DNA of 64,000 bases from Latrodectus hesperus (Eukaryota; Arthropoda; Arachnida; Araneae; Theridiidae): NCBI GenBank assembly GCA_037975125.1, contig CM075855.1:83583278-83647277 (forward strand). The letters are read 5' to 3'. The position numbers were made by a program, and so were the translations under genes. Below the pieces are notes generated by a model. The model searched no databases. It was not told the DNA's origin and saw only the letters and a program-made list of their open reading frames with translations. Of the stretch, positions 1-10,930 are shown piece after piece (position 1 is the first letter of the stretch; every line of letters starts with the position of its first letter).

Positions 1-186
1 TTGCAATTTAATTTAAAATAAATATATAAAAGTCATAAAAATTGCCATCCATCAAGAAATATTTTGAAGATAAAGAAATAGATATTTATTTGAAATTAAC
101 ATGGAACAAAAAATCATTCTTAAAATATTGTGTATAAGCATTGTTAACATGAAACTTTTTACTGGGAACAGGCTCTAAAATACATG

Positions 187-255
187 GATTCAGTTGGTCA
201 TAAATTAAATTTACAAGATTGATATCTTGTAAATTTAATTTATGACAACTGAATC
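187..255. repeat. Long near-perfect hairpin
   Basis: The left arm (187-219) and right arm (224-255) are reverse complements apart from one extra G in the left arm (TTGGTCA against TTGTCA). The loop is four bases. No terminal repeats of a known element or obvious target duplication flank it. It could be a small foldback element or a chance AT-rich palindrome, but arms of over 30 bp make chance unlikely. Confidence 0.85.
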
Positions 256-1986
256 ATTAGGATTTTAATTAATTCATAATAACCATTTAATGTAACCAAC
301 GAACTGATGTGATACATTTGGAATTCCTCAGCATATGATATGAAAAATGCTATTCTCTGTTTTCCAATTTAATGACATAAGACAATAATGCGTTTCAATG
401 CTATTAATTCAATTATCCATAATTAGTTTACAGTTTAAAGTATTTATTATGATACCATTAATTGGAAAATATTATAAATTTTATTCAAACACAAATATAG
501 AAATTCTAAATAAAAATCATTTGCATATTTCTTAAGGAAAAAAAACTTATTCTTTTTTTAATTTTAAGAATTAAACCATCATTGTTTGATTTCACATATT
601 ACGTATAAAAAGTTTTGACTGACATTTGAAATTCTCTGAAAAGAATAAATATCAAACGAGGTTATTTTTCTTAAAGAAATTATATTCTATACAAAAATGA
701 AAATAAAAGAAACTGAATAACATTCCAATTGCGCTTCAAAAGAACGAAAATAAATATATTACCTCAACTTATACTTCATGTACCGCGTCTTCTTAAAAAA
801 CTACTGAATCATTAAATAAAACAACTTTACTCGACACTTAAGTCTTCGATAACTCCTCCTCGACCTTGGTGAGTCCTTAGTTCCCCACGGAAACTAACAA
901 ACAGGTAAAATACTACGTTATATATTGACATTTTCATTGTTACTAATCATGGTTATTAGGAAAAATCTTGAGGGGATATCTTCTTATAAAATAAAGTATA
1001 ATAATGGTTTATTCGTGCACAAGCCACAAATAGCGTTAATCGCTCAACACGCATTTGGTTTTTGTCTTGAATTTCGTGATAAAATGATTTGTTTGATTTG
1101 GCTGTCAACTTATGTTCAAGGTTTTTATTTTTCATTTGTTTTTTGAATATTTTTAGAAGAAATTTCTATTTTTGATAAATATTATTTGAGTAAACAGTCG
1201 TAAAAAAATGTTGAGACAATTCCGAACTATGAATTATTTATGCAACCATATTTATTTTAAAAAAATACTGTAGACAAGAACTAAATTTAACACTTTTGTT
1301 TCTATTATATATTCCTTTAATATATAATTGTTTTCCTGAATCCCGTACTCAGTAATGAATTTAAATGAAATTGGTATCATGTTTCTTACCACCAGAAAGA
1401 TTAACTATATCTTTGAAAATTTGCTGGTCAGAAGACAATAATTTATTATTAAATATTAACATATTAAATATATACATCTTAGATATGCTTAATTTATATA
1501 CCAGTTTATGCAGATAAAATTTGGCACTTCAGCAGGTTATTCCATTAATTCAGTATTGTTATAACACGTTGTACAGTTTGTAAGTAAACGACGGATAGTT
1601 TATGGGATTTTCTAATTTTATTTAAAAAAGTAACAAGAAAGATAATAAAAGTAAGTGAGTATAAATGAAGTAATAAGCTTACAGTTGAACTCCATTTTCT
1701 TTAAAAGGGAAATCAATAGATGGCGCAGCTGTTGAGGTTTCTCAGCCAGAACCAGAAGTGCATTATAACAAAAGTTGAAATTATAGATGCTTGCATGTTT
1801 CAACAGAACAGTTTGCATAAATGTATTATCAATAAGAAAAATTTTGTTGTATGACTTATGTAGTTTCAAAATTCAACGAGAAGTCATCTAAGAGAGATTA
1901 TCATAAAGATAATTACACCATTGAGAACAGGCCACTTCGATGGTATTAAAATTAAAAGTAGACACACACTATAAAAGGACATATAT
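256..1986. other. AT-rich stretch, nothing recognised
   Basis: Only short ORFs of random appearance occur here. A slightly GC-richer patch near 820-900 contains a donor-like G|GTGAGT, but no exon can be defined around it. I see no gene, RNA or element. Confidence 0.5.
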
Positions 1987-2705
1987 AAAATGTAGAAACT
2001 GTCCTGACAAAGAACTCTCTCCGGCGCCGTATTTTAAACTGTCCATCAATACTAAAATCTCTCCAATTATACTTGTATACTCCAGTCGGACCCAGCTATA
2101 CTAGTATACTCTAATAGGAGAATACTCATTTGAAGGCGATCTATACTCAGAGAATATAGTGAAGCAGGCTAAAGCCGTCTTTAGCAGTCACGGATTCATT
2201 TGACTTCCTTGATGAAGTAAAATTGGAGGAAGTGAAATAGAAAAGAAAGAGGTGATTGTGTCGTATATCTTTAATATTCGAGTTCCTATAGAAATTTATT
2301 CCAATGAATTATTCCTTAGATACAAGGCGAGAAAATGTGTAAAATGTAGAAACTGTCCTGACAAAGAACTTTCTCTCAAGGACATATTTTCAACTGTACA
2401 GCAATACTTGTATATCTTTCCTATTATACTAGTATACACCAGTCGAATCCAGCAATACTATTATACTCCTATAGAAGAATATCCACTTGGTGAGTTCTCT
2501 ATACAGAGAAAATAGTGAAGTTGGCTAAAGCCTTCACTGGCAGTCATAGATTCATTTGACTTCTTGGACACGACACCAATCAACCAATCATATATGAAAT
2601 TAAATCGGAGGAAATGGAATAGAATAGAAAGGTATACTTGTGTCATATCTCTTGAATTTTCGAGTTCCTAAAAATTAATTCAATGAATTATTCCTGATAT
2701 GACTA
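1987..2705. repeat. Two-copy diverged tandem duplication, unit about 355-380 bp
   Basis: The block starting AAATGTAGAAACTGTCCTGA near 1987 recurs near 2341. The two copies stay aligned through several shared segments: the AGTATACtCCAGTCG part, GTGAAG..GGCTAAAGCC, GATTCATTTGACTTC, GGAGGAA(G/A)TG, and the terminal CCAATGAATTATTCCT-type segment near 2300 and 2680. The spacing changes from 354 to about 379 bases, so the copies differ by indels and many substitutions. Short ORFs inside are not conserved between copies, so I infer no protein. Confidence 0.85.
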
Positions 2706-4020
2706 TTACGATACGTTAATTTATGTTTAATTACAAGTTTAAATTTTACTGTCACAAGTATTTGATGGAGTAAAGAAATAATATCAAAAACGAAAATACT
2801 ATTAAATTTACACTTCTCAAATTGCTTATGGTGACTGATGGCGGATACTATTGGCTTTTTAACTCAAATTTAGAAATAGTCAGAAATATACAATGGGAGT
2901 GTAAGACAGACTTAATTCCTTAATTTATGCATAGGAGTTGCTATGCAAGAATAATGAGAAATGGCAAATATCATCGCCGAATTTACAAATCACAGAAATT
3001 GATAATGGGTTATAATGGAACTACCGATACTGCCTAAGACAAGATTCGATCTCAGAGGTTACAGAGAGAAAAATGAAAATTAAAAGTTTCCAAAAGTTAT
3101 ATTTATGTTTATTCCACACTATTTGGAATTGTTTGCTGAATCACGATTTTACGAGTTATTGTCAGATGGAAATCACTCAGTTTATATATAATAGATCTCT
3201 CTTTTAATATTAAATATTTGAAACTTGCAAAGAATGTTTCACTGTATAAGATACCATCACATTCGCCCTTTGTAGTGCTGCATAAGTGTATCTTAAGTCC
3301 AGCTGGGCATTCGAAAAAAAGAAATGAAACAAGAAGTTTAAAATAAGGTTTTGTGTTAATTATTGTTCATATTTTTGTAAAAATAGCTTGCTTCATACAT
3401 TGATTTAGTTTTTAATACAATTTTTAAGAAAAATGTAAATAAAATATCTTTGACTTTCACTTAAAATAAATTTTAATCCAATTTCTGGCAAAACCAACAT
3501 TGAAAACTTTTTTCTGAGAAATAATACATAAATTAAATAAATATGTTACATTTTAGAGCTTTATTTAAATACAGTTATTCCGAACTATACAACAATAATT
3601 ATAATTTCAACTTTTTTTGTTATAATGCGTGTTATGATGAATATTTGCTTAAAAAAAGAACTAAACACAACTGTAAATTTTAAAATGAAATTGAAAATTC
3701 GTCTTTTTATCGTTTGTTTATACTTGATTTCAAAAACAATGCACATTTTTGAAGATTTGAAATAAAGTGCTATGACATATCTAGCTTTTTCTGTTAATTA
3801 TTTCGCATTGTTCTTTTCTCCGATTTTTACTTCTATCCCAACTTTATTAAATAAATTACTAATTGTTAAAAATCAAATTAAATTCTTTTTTCAATAAAAT
3901 TTCATTTGAGCTTCTTAACACTTATAAATAACGAATCATGATTTTATAGAACGGAATCTATTTTGAATTACAATTACATTTTTTTATTACATTTTCAATT
4001 TTCAATTACATTTTACGTAC

Positions 4021-4023
<3 letters not shown>
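2706..4023. other. AT-rich stretch, nothing recognised
   Basis: I found no coding exon, element terminus or tRNA-like box in this interval. Confidence 0.45.

Positions 4024-4092
<69 letters not shown>
4024..4092. repeat. (TA)n microsatellite
   Basis: About 34 uninterrupted TA units. The Tyr-Ile ORF read through it is an artefact of the repeat. Confidence 0.98.
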
Positions 4093-4095
<3 letters not shown>

Positions 4096-5405
4096 GACTT
4101 TTAATACCGCATCTTTTAAAACTCTGTCTGCAGATAATTTTATTCCTAGATTGAAGACACTTGAATAGTAAACTTTTTTTACAAACAAAATTTATAAAAC
4201 TGTGTGAGCAAAATCCTGTTTGAAAGATCGCTATTTTAGCGAATTTTTATGATAATATTACGTGTCTTCTTTTAGAACTTTTATGCACAGTTAGTTTTCT
4301 TGAAATAAACATTATGAATTCGTTATATCGAATATGTTTAAAGTTTAGAAACTTTATGTTTTGTTGACATCATACATTGAAAATACTTTATATAGCATTT
4401 TGAGGATATTTAAGTTGAATGTGATGATAAATATTACCATCAAGTTTATCTTAATTTAGTGTTCAATACTTTTAAGTTATCCTGTTTTTTGTTAATTAAT
4501 TTGTTTTAGAAATATTATTTAACTATACAAGTTATAAATTCATTGGAATTGTACATTTAATTTAAAATATTGTATCACACACAATTCCTAATATAATAAA
4601 CTGAAAATTTTGGCAAGATATTTTAAAAATCAAAACACGTTATAATTTAACGAGACGGAATGGCTTATACATTTAATTAAACATATACTGTGGGCACGTC
4701 TTCACTTCATTTCGAGAATTGTGACGAAAATTGTAAAGCAAATTAAATACTTTTTTTGGTAATTATTAGATTTTGGTTAGCGTTTTGTAGTTGCTATGTG
4801 TGATTATATAATTAAATGTTCTGTATCTTAATGATACATATACATATTAGCTTAAAACTAGGGTTTTATAACTGTTACTATTATATTAAACAGTTTTCTT
4901 ACAATGCCAGAAGAATTATTTAGAAGTTCTTGATTTAAAACACATTTATAATATTTTCGATGTAAGAAAAAATTATACAAAGATTTAATTTTTGAAATTT
5001 TTTTCAGAAATTCATGGTAACAGTATCCTTTTTCTAAATTTTCTGGTAAATATTATTCAACTTTAGAAGTTAAAAATTTATGACATATTACTCTAACCAC
5101 AAAGTATCCAAAAAGTGTCATTCATTATAGATTATTGTCGGCAAATTTTTACTAAATTGTAGCATTATATAAATGTTTTTAACTACCTTTATAAGCATTT
5201 GGAAAGAATTAAAAAAAGTATTTAATTTTATCATTTGAAAATAGATTAGTTATTAATGAAATAAGAACTTTCATTCCGCCAATTATTTCGTTATATTCTT
5301 GAGCAAAAATGCGCAATAAATTTTGTTTTTGTAATGAAATATCAGCTTTAAAATTATTTAAAATGTTGCAAAAAGCTTCTGAAAATAATTTTTTATAAAA
5401 AAAAA
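4093..5405. other. AT-rich stretch, nothing recognised
   Basis: I see no gene or recognisable repeat here apart from general AT richness. Confidence 0.45.
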
Positions 5406-5408
5406 ATA

Positions 5409-5559
5409 CTTTATTGGCGTGAAAAGTTCGAAGATGATAAGAAATCCATCGAAGATAATCATCAGTCTGGTAGACAATCCATTCAAATTAAAGATAAATA
5501 TTGTCCAGTCAGAAAATTAATTGCAAATACAGTCAAGAAATTAATTTTAATTATTTTTT
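5409..5559 (+). pseudogene. Mariner transposase N-terminal fragment (relic)
   Basis: One frame reads LYWREKFEDDKKSIEDN followed by HQSGRQSIQ. This matches the helix-turn-helix end of mariner transposases, which typically have a W..RF..G...VED..RSGRPS pattern. Only about 50 residues can be followed before the frame decays at a stop near 5560. No catalytic region, start codon or terminal repeat was found, so this is a short orphan fragment. The assignment rests on the GR.S motif and its spacing from the tryptophan. Confidence 0.55.
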
Positions 5560-5625
5560 GAAAACTAAAAATTTCGTTGAAAAATTTCTACATCATTTTA
5601 TTTCTTGTAATTAGTTTTTAAAGAA

Positions 5626-5720
5626 CTCGCTTTGGTTTAGTGGTAGAATAGAACCTTCAGAACGTATGATTTCGTTTTCGATCCCAGCTACTATACAATA
5701 ATGGGACATGTATATTTTCT
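5626..5720 (+). repeat. tRNA-derived SINE head (candidate)
   Basis: TGGTTTAGTGG fits a pol III A box, and GTTTTCGATCCC about 45 bases downstream fits a B box. The sequence does not fold as a complete tRNA and runs into unrelated sequence, as expected for the 5' end of a SINE. The 3' limit is not defined. A patch to about 5900 may belong to the same copy. Confidence 0.5.
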
Positions 5721-6234
5721 GTGTACTCGTCTGTCTGGTGGGTGCTTGTCGGAGTTTTCCGGTTTTCCTCTCATGCGATAAGTAAATCAGGATCTATGAA
5801 AAGTTCTTCCTAAAGGCAATTTACACAGTGGATGTTAAAATGCTGATCTTTGGTCTCATTAAACCACCTACTACGGGGTGACAAATCAATTTTATAAATA
5901 TGTTTAAGGCTGCGATGCCAAAATCCCGTGAATTGAATTCACAAGGTAGTTCTTTTTTAAATATATATAAAATGAAATAGTATGATACTTTTGACACAAA
6001 AACAAAAAAACTAATATAGGACTGCAAATTCCTTCAAATATAAAAAAAAGTCAGCTCATTTATTAACCATAAAGTAATTGTTTCTTTCATTCCAATTGAG
6101 ATCATGATTACGTCACTTTTTTACAATTCTCATTGATTTAAAATATCTATGACGTTTCATCTACGTCAAGCATATTTAATTACAACATTGTATTGAGAAG
6201 GCATCGTAACTCCGACTTGTCGACGAGTTTACCG

Positions 6235-6545
6235 CCTGCTTTCAAATCTCATTCTTCAAGCGGCAGCAAACAATACGAATTTCACCATTGAATATTTGAG
6301 TGTCGTTGACGATGAGAAAAAATCCATTCATGATTTTTACCAGTAACAAAGAAGTATTTTTTAATTATAATATTTTTCCGCTTGCAAAATTTTCAAAATT
6401 ATAAAAATTACCTGTTGTTTTAAATAATTAGATGTTCTTATTTTTAAATCTTTATATTGCTTCCAAAGGAAATCATGTTGAAAATAGAAGAGAAGGAAAA
6501 GCAAAATGAGAATAAGACACGGCAAAACATGCACTTTATGGTTAG
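6235..6545 (-). repeat. Dispersed repeat, copy 1 (partner at 26.09-26.40 kb)
   Basis: The reverse complement of this block aligns over about 300 bases with 26090-26400. Shared landmarks include AACAACAGGTAATTTTTAT, CTTCTATTTTCAAC and a block coding for LSVVxDEK on the opposite reading. Divergence is substantial and indels are present. Read in the plus direction, residues of the type AAN...FT.E.LSVV.DEK.SI.DF are kept in both copies, which hints at an ancestral coding segment, perhaps from an unrecognised transposon. Confidence 0.75.
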
Positions 6546-7477
6546 TTTAAATCAGCAAGGACAGTTTAAATTTTACATTTTTTTTATTATTGCAGTGTTG
6601 GGTATGAGAGATGGATTTCAAATTCCTGGGGGCCAGACAGTCAATGAAGATTTTAATCTGGTAGTATGAAGGCATATGCGTGGTAAACCGTTTATACAAT
6701 TTTACAAAAATTTTTTGGTAAATCGGCGGGAAACTCATGTTTTTTTGCATTGTTCTGAAATTTTCTCCCACTACAGTTATTATTTATCAACTATTTGGCA
6801 AAATGTTCAATCACTTCAATCCTAGAAACATAGCATTCTCCTAATATTACAACACTTGACTTTTTCCATTCCCGTCATTGCAAATGCATCTTGGTAATCA
6901 TCTTTTTGAAGGCAATTAAACCGTTAAAACGAAAATGCGTTACAAACTATGAATGACATTCAATAAAACAAAGAAAATCTCTTATTAATTACGTTTTGAT
7001 GACTAGAGAAAATGTTGTTCAAAAGGCATTGAAGTCGGTAGAGAGTAATTTGATAGAAATGGAAAAATTAATTTTGAATAATAAATTGATATCTTTCGTT
7101 TTGGGTCACTGTTCTGAGCCCTTTTTGATCACAGTAGCATTATTGTGCAAGTTTTTAATTGAAATATTGACTTTTTCAACAAAGTAAGTAATCTTTAGTT
7201 TTGCATTCTTGTACTTATGATTTTGTGTTAAATTTGCTATTCAAAATATTTAGACATTAGTAATTTACAGAAAATATGCTCTGAACACACACACTTAAAA
7301 TCCATGCCTGAGTTTTAATAAATTTATCTTTCTCTTAAATGTTTACTATTATTAGTATCACAATTTAATAAAAAAATATCCTTTAAAAATGTTTATTCAA
7401 AAAGCGCTTGGGTATTACAACTTTTAAGCGCCTGATTGACGAATTCTGATCTTAATATCAACATACGCACTGTTATA

Positions 7478-7990
7478 GCTTACAAAGCCTGAATAAGACA
7501 GGGGCATATGAAACAGCTGCCCTGGGCATTCGACATCACAAGGGACCCAAATCGAATATGAAGTTTATTGTAAGCTTCTTCTTTAACGACATTTTTTAAG
7601 CAAATTAACAGTACCATGTGAAATCCATCATTTTTATGTTATATTCTTTATTATTCTATTGTATAAATATCAAAAATCTATATTCCATAAATCCATGATT
7701 TTCTACTGTGGACTTCAGATAAATTTTCGCCAATCAAAATTGGCCAATCAAAAAGTTTTTAATATTTAAAAATAATAATTAAATAAATTTAATATAATAA
7801 TAATTAAAAGGTTATAAAGGTTTTAATTTCTAATCTCTCATTTTCTTGTTAAATATCTATAATGAGATTAAAAATTTAAATACTTCCATAAAGTCCGATT
7901 CTTCATTACTAAAATAGTGAAACACAGAGGGGACCCACAAAAAAGCAATTACCCCGGATACCCACTTACGCTATGTCGGGTCCTGAGAAC
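7478..7990. mobile_element. MITE-like element with inverted, hAT-style ends
   Basis: The left end near 7478 (GCCTGAATAAGACAGGGGC, then GCTGCCCTGGGC) pairs with the reverse complement of the right end near 7914-7987 (AGGACCCGACATAGCG, then GTATCCGGGGTAATTGC). A third copy of such an end sits at 56705-56830. Ends of this GGGGC...CAATTGCCCCGGG style are common in non-autonomous hAT-like elements of invertebrates. I could not fix an 8-bp target duplication and there is no ORF inside, so the class is tentative. Confidence 0.45.
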
Positions 7991-8089
7991 TTAAAAATGT
8001 CTTAATTAAGTAGATCATTTGCCGATAATCAATTAATACTTTAGCAGCATATAACTATTATAATAAAAGTCATATTGTATTTTCCAAAA

Positions 8090-8347
8090 GTCCTAACATT
8101 TTTTTTCTAATGCCCGGCGGCCTTTAGGATATACCTATTCAGCTCTTGAGCGAAGGTGATGACATCTTATACAAGGGGGCACCCAGTAGGTGTGCCATCT
8201 TCACGCCGAAAGTGAAGGGCTAAAGAAGGACAAACACACAGAGAGAAAGGAACATCCATGCCCGAACCAGGATTCGAAACGGGAAACTACTGATTCGAAG
8301 TTAAGGATGCTAATCTCTTCCCTATCAGTGGGCATAGGTCCTAACAT
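8090..8347 (-). mobile_element. tRNA-derived SINE flanked by 10-bp target duplication
   Basis: Identical GTCCTAACAT sequences at 8090-8099 and 8338-8347 bracket the insert. On the minus strand it starts with a tRNA-like head whose B box is TTTCGAATCC, followed by GGGCATGGATGTTCCTTTCT. This body motif is shared with the SINEs at 10.0 and 61.2 kb. The 3' part (towards 8100) differs from those copies, so this is a separate subfamily. Confidence 0.85.
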
Positions 8348-8358
8348 AATTATAATAT

Positions 8359-8416
8359 AAACATAATAAAATAATAAAACATAATAAATAATATGTTTTA
8401 TTATTTTATTATGTTT
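8359..8416. repeat. Perfect 25-bp hairpin with 8-base loop
   Basis: Arms 8359-8383 and 8392-8416 are exact reverse complements built from AAACATAATAAAATAATAAA-like sequence. A third partial copy of the motif follows at 8417-8440. It begins just past the SINE target duplication, so it may be part of the insertion site or a slippage product. Confidence 0.9.
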
Positions 8417-9194
8417 ACATAATAAAATAATAAAAAATAAGCGAATGAGATTTACTTAGATGATAAGAATTTTTCATAGAGAATTTTCTTCTGATGAAAT
8501 AGTGTTCTTTTTTTTGTTGATACGGCGTACTGAATGCGAGGTTAAACTTCAATCAATTTTTAAGTATGCAGGAATAATTTTTCTATGCTTGAAACAGTTT
8601 TTTGTAACATGCTAGGGTCCAATATTTGCATTTCATGAGAGTTTTCTTATGTAGTGCTATCTATTAAAAACAATTCAAGATTTTCTTACTCTAAAAATAT
8701 TGTCTTTCAAGTAATACATTTTCGCTAAACCCTACTTCAACGCACCAGTTCTTTATTTTTTCTTTATAAATACCATGAAAATTTCATGAATTAATGAAAC
8801 TGTTTACGGATTCGAACAGCTTGTACTCCAAAATTGATAGAACTTAGGTATCAATTCAAATTATGAAACCTAATTTCATGAAAATAATGTTGTAGATAAA
8901 ACAACTGTAAAATAATTAGATTCCATTACTAATTCATTTTATTTTTTTGCGCGTAATTATCTAAAGGTGATAGTTCATAGTCCTTAAATCATATTTAAGT
9001 TCTTTTTTATGGAAAAAAATTAGAAAATACTCTTAATATAAACTCTGTTTTATGAGATAATATGGTTTGCACAGTGTCTTAAAGTGATGGGACACTTGTG
9101 CTTTACAAAAAGAAACTGTAATAAAATTAATTAAAAATACATGTACAAATTTTTTGTGGGTGTGTTTCATACTTACGTTTAGTAACAATTATTA

Positions 9195-9293
9195 CATAAC
9201 ATACATTTTTTCAAAATATTACTAAATTAATTTAATAAAAATATAATTGTTTAGAACGGAGCAAAATTTAGCTCACAAAAGTGATGGGACACT
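9195..9293 (+). repeat. Left inverted repeat of Tc1-type element
   Basis: Pairs with 10727-10826 on the opposite strand. It ends with the presumed transposase-binding motif AGTGATGGGACACT. Confidence 0.88.
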
Positions 9294-9444
9294 ATTAGAT
9301 ATGCAACAAAAGTCGTCTCAAATAAGCAATAAAAATATTTTTGGATGTTTTATATTTACTCAAAAGCAATAATTTATAAAGTCTTCTGCAATATTTCTCT
9401 CCAGATTGTTTTGGAATTTTTGTGTTTTTTAGCTCTGTGCAGCC

Positions 9445-10678
9445 ATGAATGCTAAACGAAAAAAAACTTCACCTGAAATTCGAAAATTAGTTATTAATTT
9501 GCGTATTGAAAGTGGAAAATCTATTAAAGAAACTGCCGAAACAGTTAACTTGAGTTATTCAACAATTTTCAATATCATTAAACGATATAAGAAGAATCAT
9601 ATGATTCAGAAAAAAAGAAGACATGGCCGACCATCAAAGCTATCCAATGGAATAAAGCGAATTGTCGTTTAAATTATTGAAAAAAATGAGTGCTTCTAAA
9701 GTCCAAAAATGAGTGCTTCTAAAGTTGCTGCTGATTTATAAGCATTATATGGAGTAATTGTTAATCCTGAGACTATTAGAAGAATTATTCGATCTGCTGG
9801 ATATCACGATAGAGTAGTCAGGAAAAAAATTTTCGTAAGTGAAAAGAATAGAAAACTCAGACTGACTTTCGCAAAATCCAACATAAATAAAAATTCAAAT
9901 TACTGGAATAAAGTTATATTTGCTGATGAGAATAAATTTAATATATTTAGTTCTGACGGTAGAATCTTGGTGTAGAGAAAACCGAGGGAAGAATTTCATA
10001 AACAGAACTTGGTGCCAACAGTAAAACATAGTGGAGGAAGTTTGTTTGTTTGTCACTCAACGGTCATTTTTTGCACACGAGGGCTAATTAGACCGGGACT
10101 TACGGTTTAAAGTGGATTCCAAACCACTACAAACATCCATGCCCAAGGTGGGATTCGAACCCACGAACTGTTGAACCGAAGGCAAGAGCGCTAACCATTC
10201 GGCTGCCAGCTCGGCATAGTGGAGGAGGAGTTATGGTATGGGGTGTATGTCATCCGCTGGAGTTGGTAATCTTGTTTTTATTGACAATAAAATGGATTAG
10301 TACAAGTATATTAACATTCTAAAGCAAAATCTGAAATCTTCAGCACGAAAATTGTGAACCTTCATAACGATTTTAAATTCTAACCAGGACAAAACTCAAA
10401 GCACACTGATTTGAACGTTAGACTCTGGCTGCTGTATAACTGTCCTGAAATAATAAAAAGACCACTACAATCTCCAGATTTAAATCCCATAGAGAAAAAT
10501 TGGCAAGAATCGGAATCAAGAATTCGCAAACACCATTTCTTCAAAACAACAATTAAAATCGGTGCTTCAAGAAGAATGGTGTAAAACCACTCCAGAAATC
10601 ACAAAAAAGTTAGTCAAATCGATCCCAAGAAGATTAAATGATGTTTTAAAAGTAAAAGGAAATCCAATAAAATATTAA
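9445..10678 (+). pseudogene. Tc1-type DDE transposase, broken and split by a SINE
   Basis: The open N-terminal part (9445-9669) encodes a basic paired-like helix-turn-helix start, containing SGKSIKETAETVNLSYSTI and the GRPSKL linker. After a stop at 9670 the gene can still be followed in shifting frames. First comes RRIIRSAGYH, then WNKVIFADENKFNIF, which carries the first catalytic Asp. VKHSGG is then cut by the SINE, and GVMVWG resumes after it. A QD..SKHT segment with a one-base deletion carries the second Asp. SPDLNPIEKNW carries the third acidic residue, Glu. The gene ends IPRRLNDVLKVKGNPIKY at 10678. The DD-E layout is that of the Tc1 branch of the Tc1/mariner superfamily. Several stops, frameshifts and the insertion make it non-functional. 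Confidence 0.9.
10027..10226 (-). mobile_element. SINE inserted in the Tc1 transposase, 12-bp target duplication
   Basis: CATAGTGGAGGA occurs at 10027-10038 and again at 10215-10226. Joining the two restores the Tc1 reading VKHSGGGVMVWG. The insert (10039-10214) is on the minus strand. It has a tRNA-like head starting CCGAGCTGGCAGCCGAATGG, B box GGTTCGAATCCC, body GGGCATGGATGT and a (TTTG)n tail. It is about 176 bp long and looks complete. Confidence 0.93.
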
Positions 10679-10726
10679 AACTTTTTAAAAAGTAAAATTT
10701 TTGGATAAATATTTGATGGAAAAGTA

Positions 10727-10826
10727 AGTGTCCCATCACTTATGTGAGCTTTTCTTTGCTCCGTTCTAAGCAATTGTATTTTTCATTTAATCAATATTTT
10801 AATATTTTGACAAAATGTATGTTATG
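10727..10826 (-). repeat. Right inverted repeat of Tc1-type element
   Basis: Reverse complement of 9195-9293 with scattered mismatches. It begins 49 bases after the transposase stop. Confidence 0.88.
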
Positions 10827-10930
10827 TTTTTATACTATTTACGAATCAAAAAGGTATAGCAATAGGTTTTATCGATACAATTTACTATAATAAATTTGGA
10901 TATAGCTCACAATAAGTGAAAAAAGTTCAA

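Larger units (their letters stand above)
9072..10930 (+). mobile_element. Decayed Tc1-type DNA transposon with long inverted repeats
   Basis: Inner inverted repeats at 9195-9293 and 10727-10826 match over about 100 bases, including TTAGAACGGAGCAAA and AGTGATGGGACACT. A second direct copy of AAGTGATGGGACACTT lies near 9083, as in elements of the IR/DR type, where each inverted repeat carries two transposase-binding direct repeats. The matching outer repeat on the right is eroded, so the right limit is approximate. Between the repeats lies a broken transposase gene that is itself interrupted by a SINE. Confidence 0.88.
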
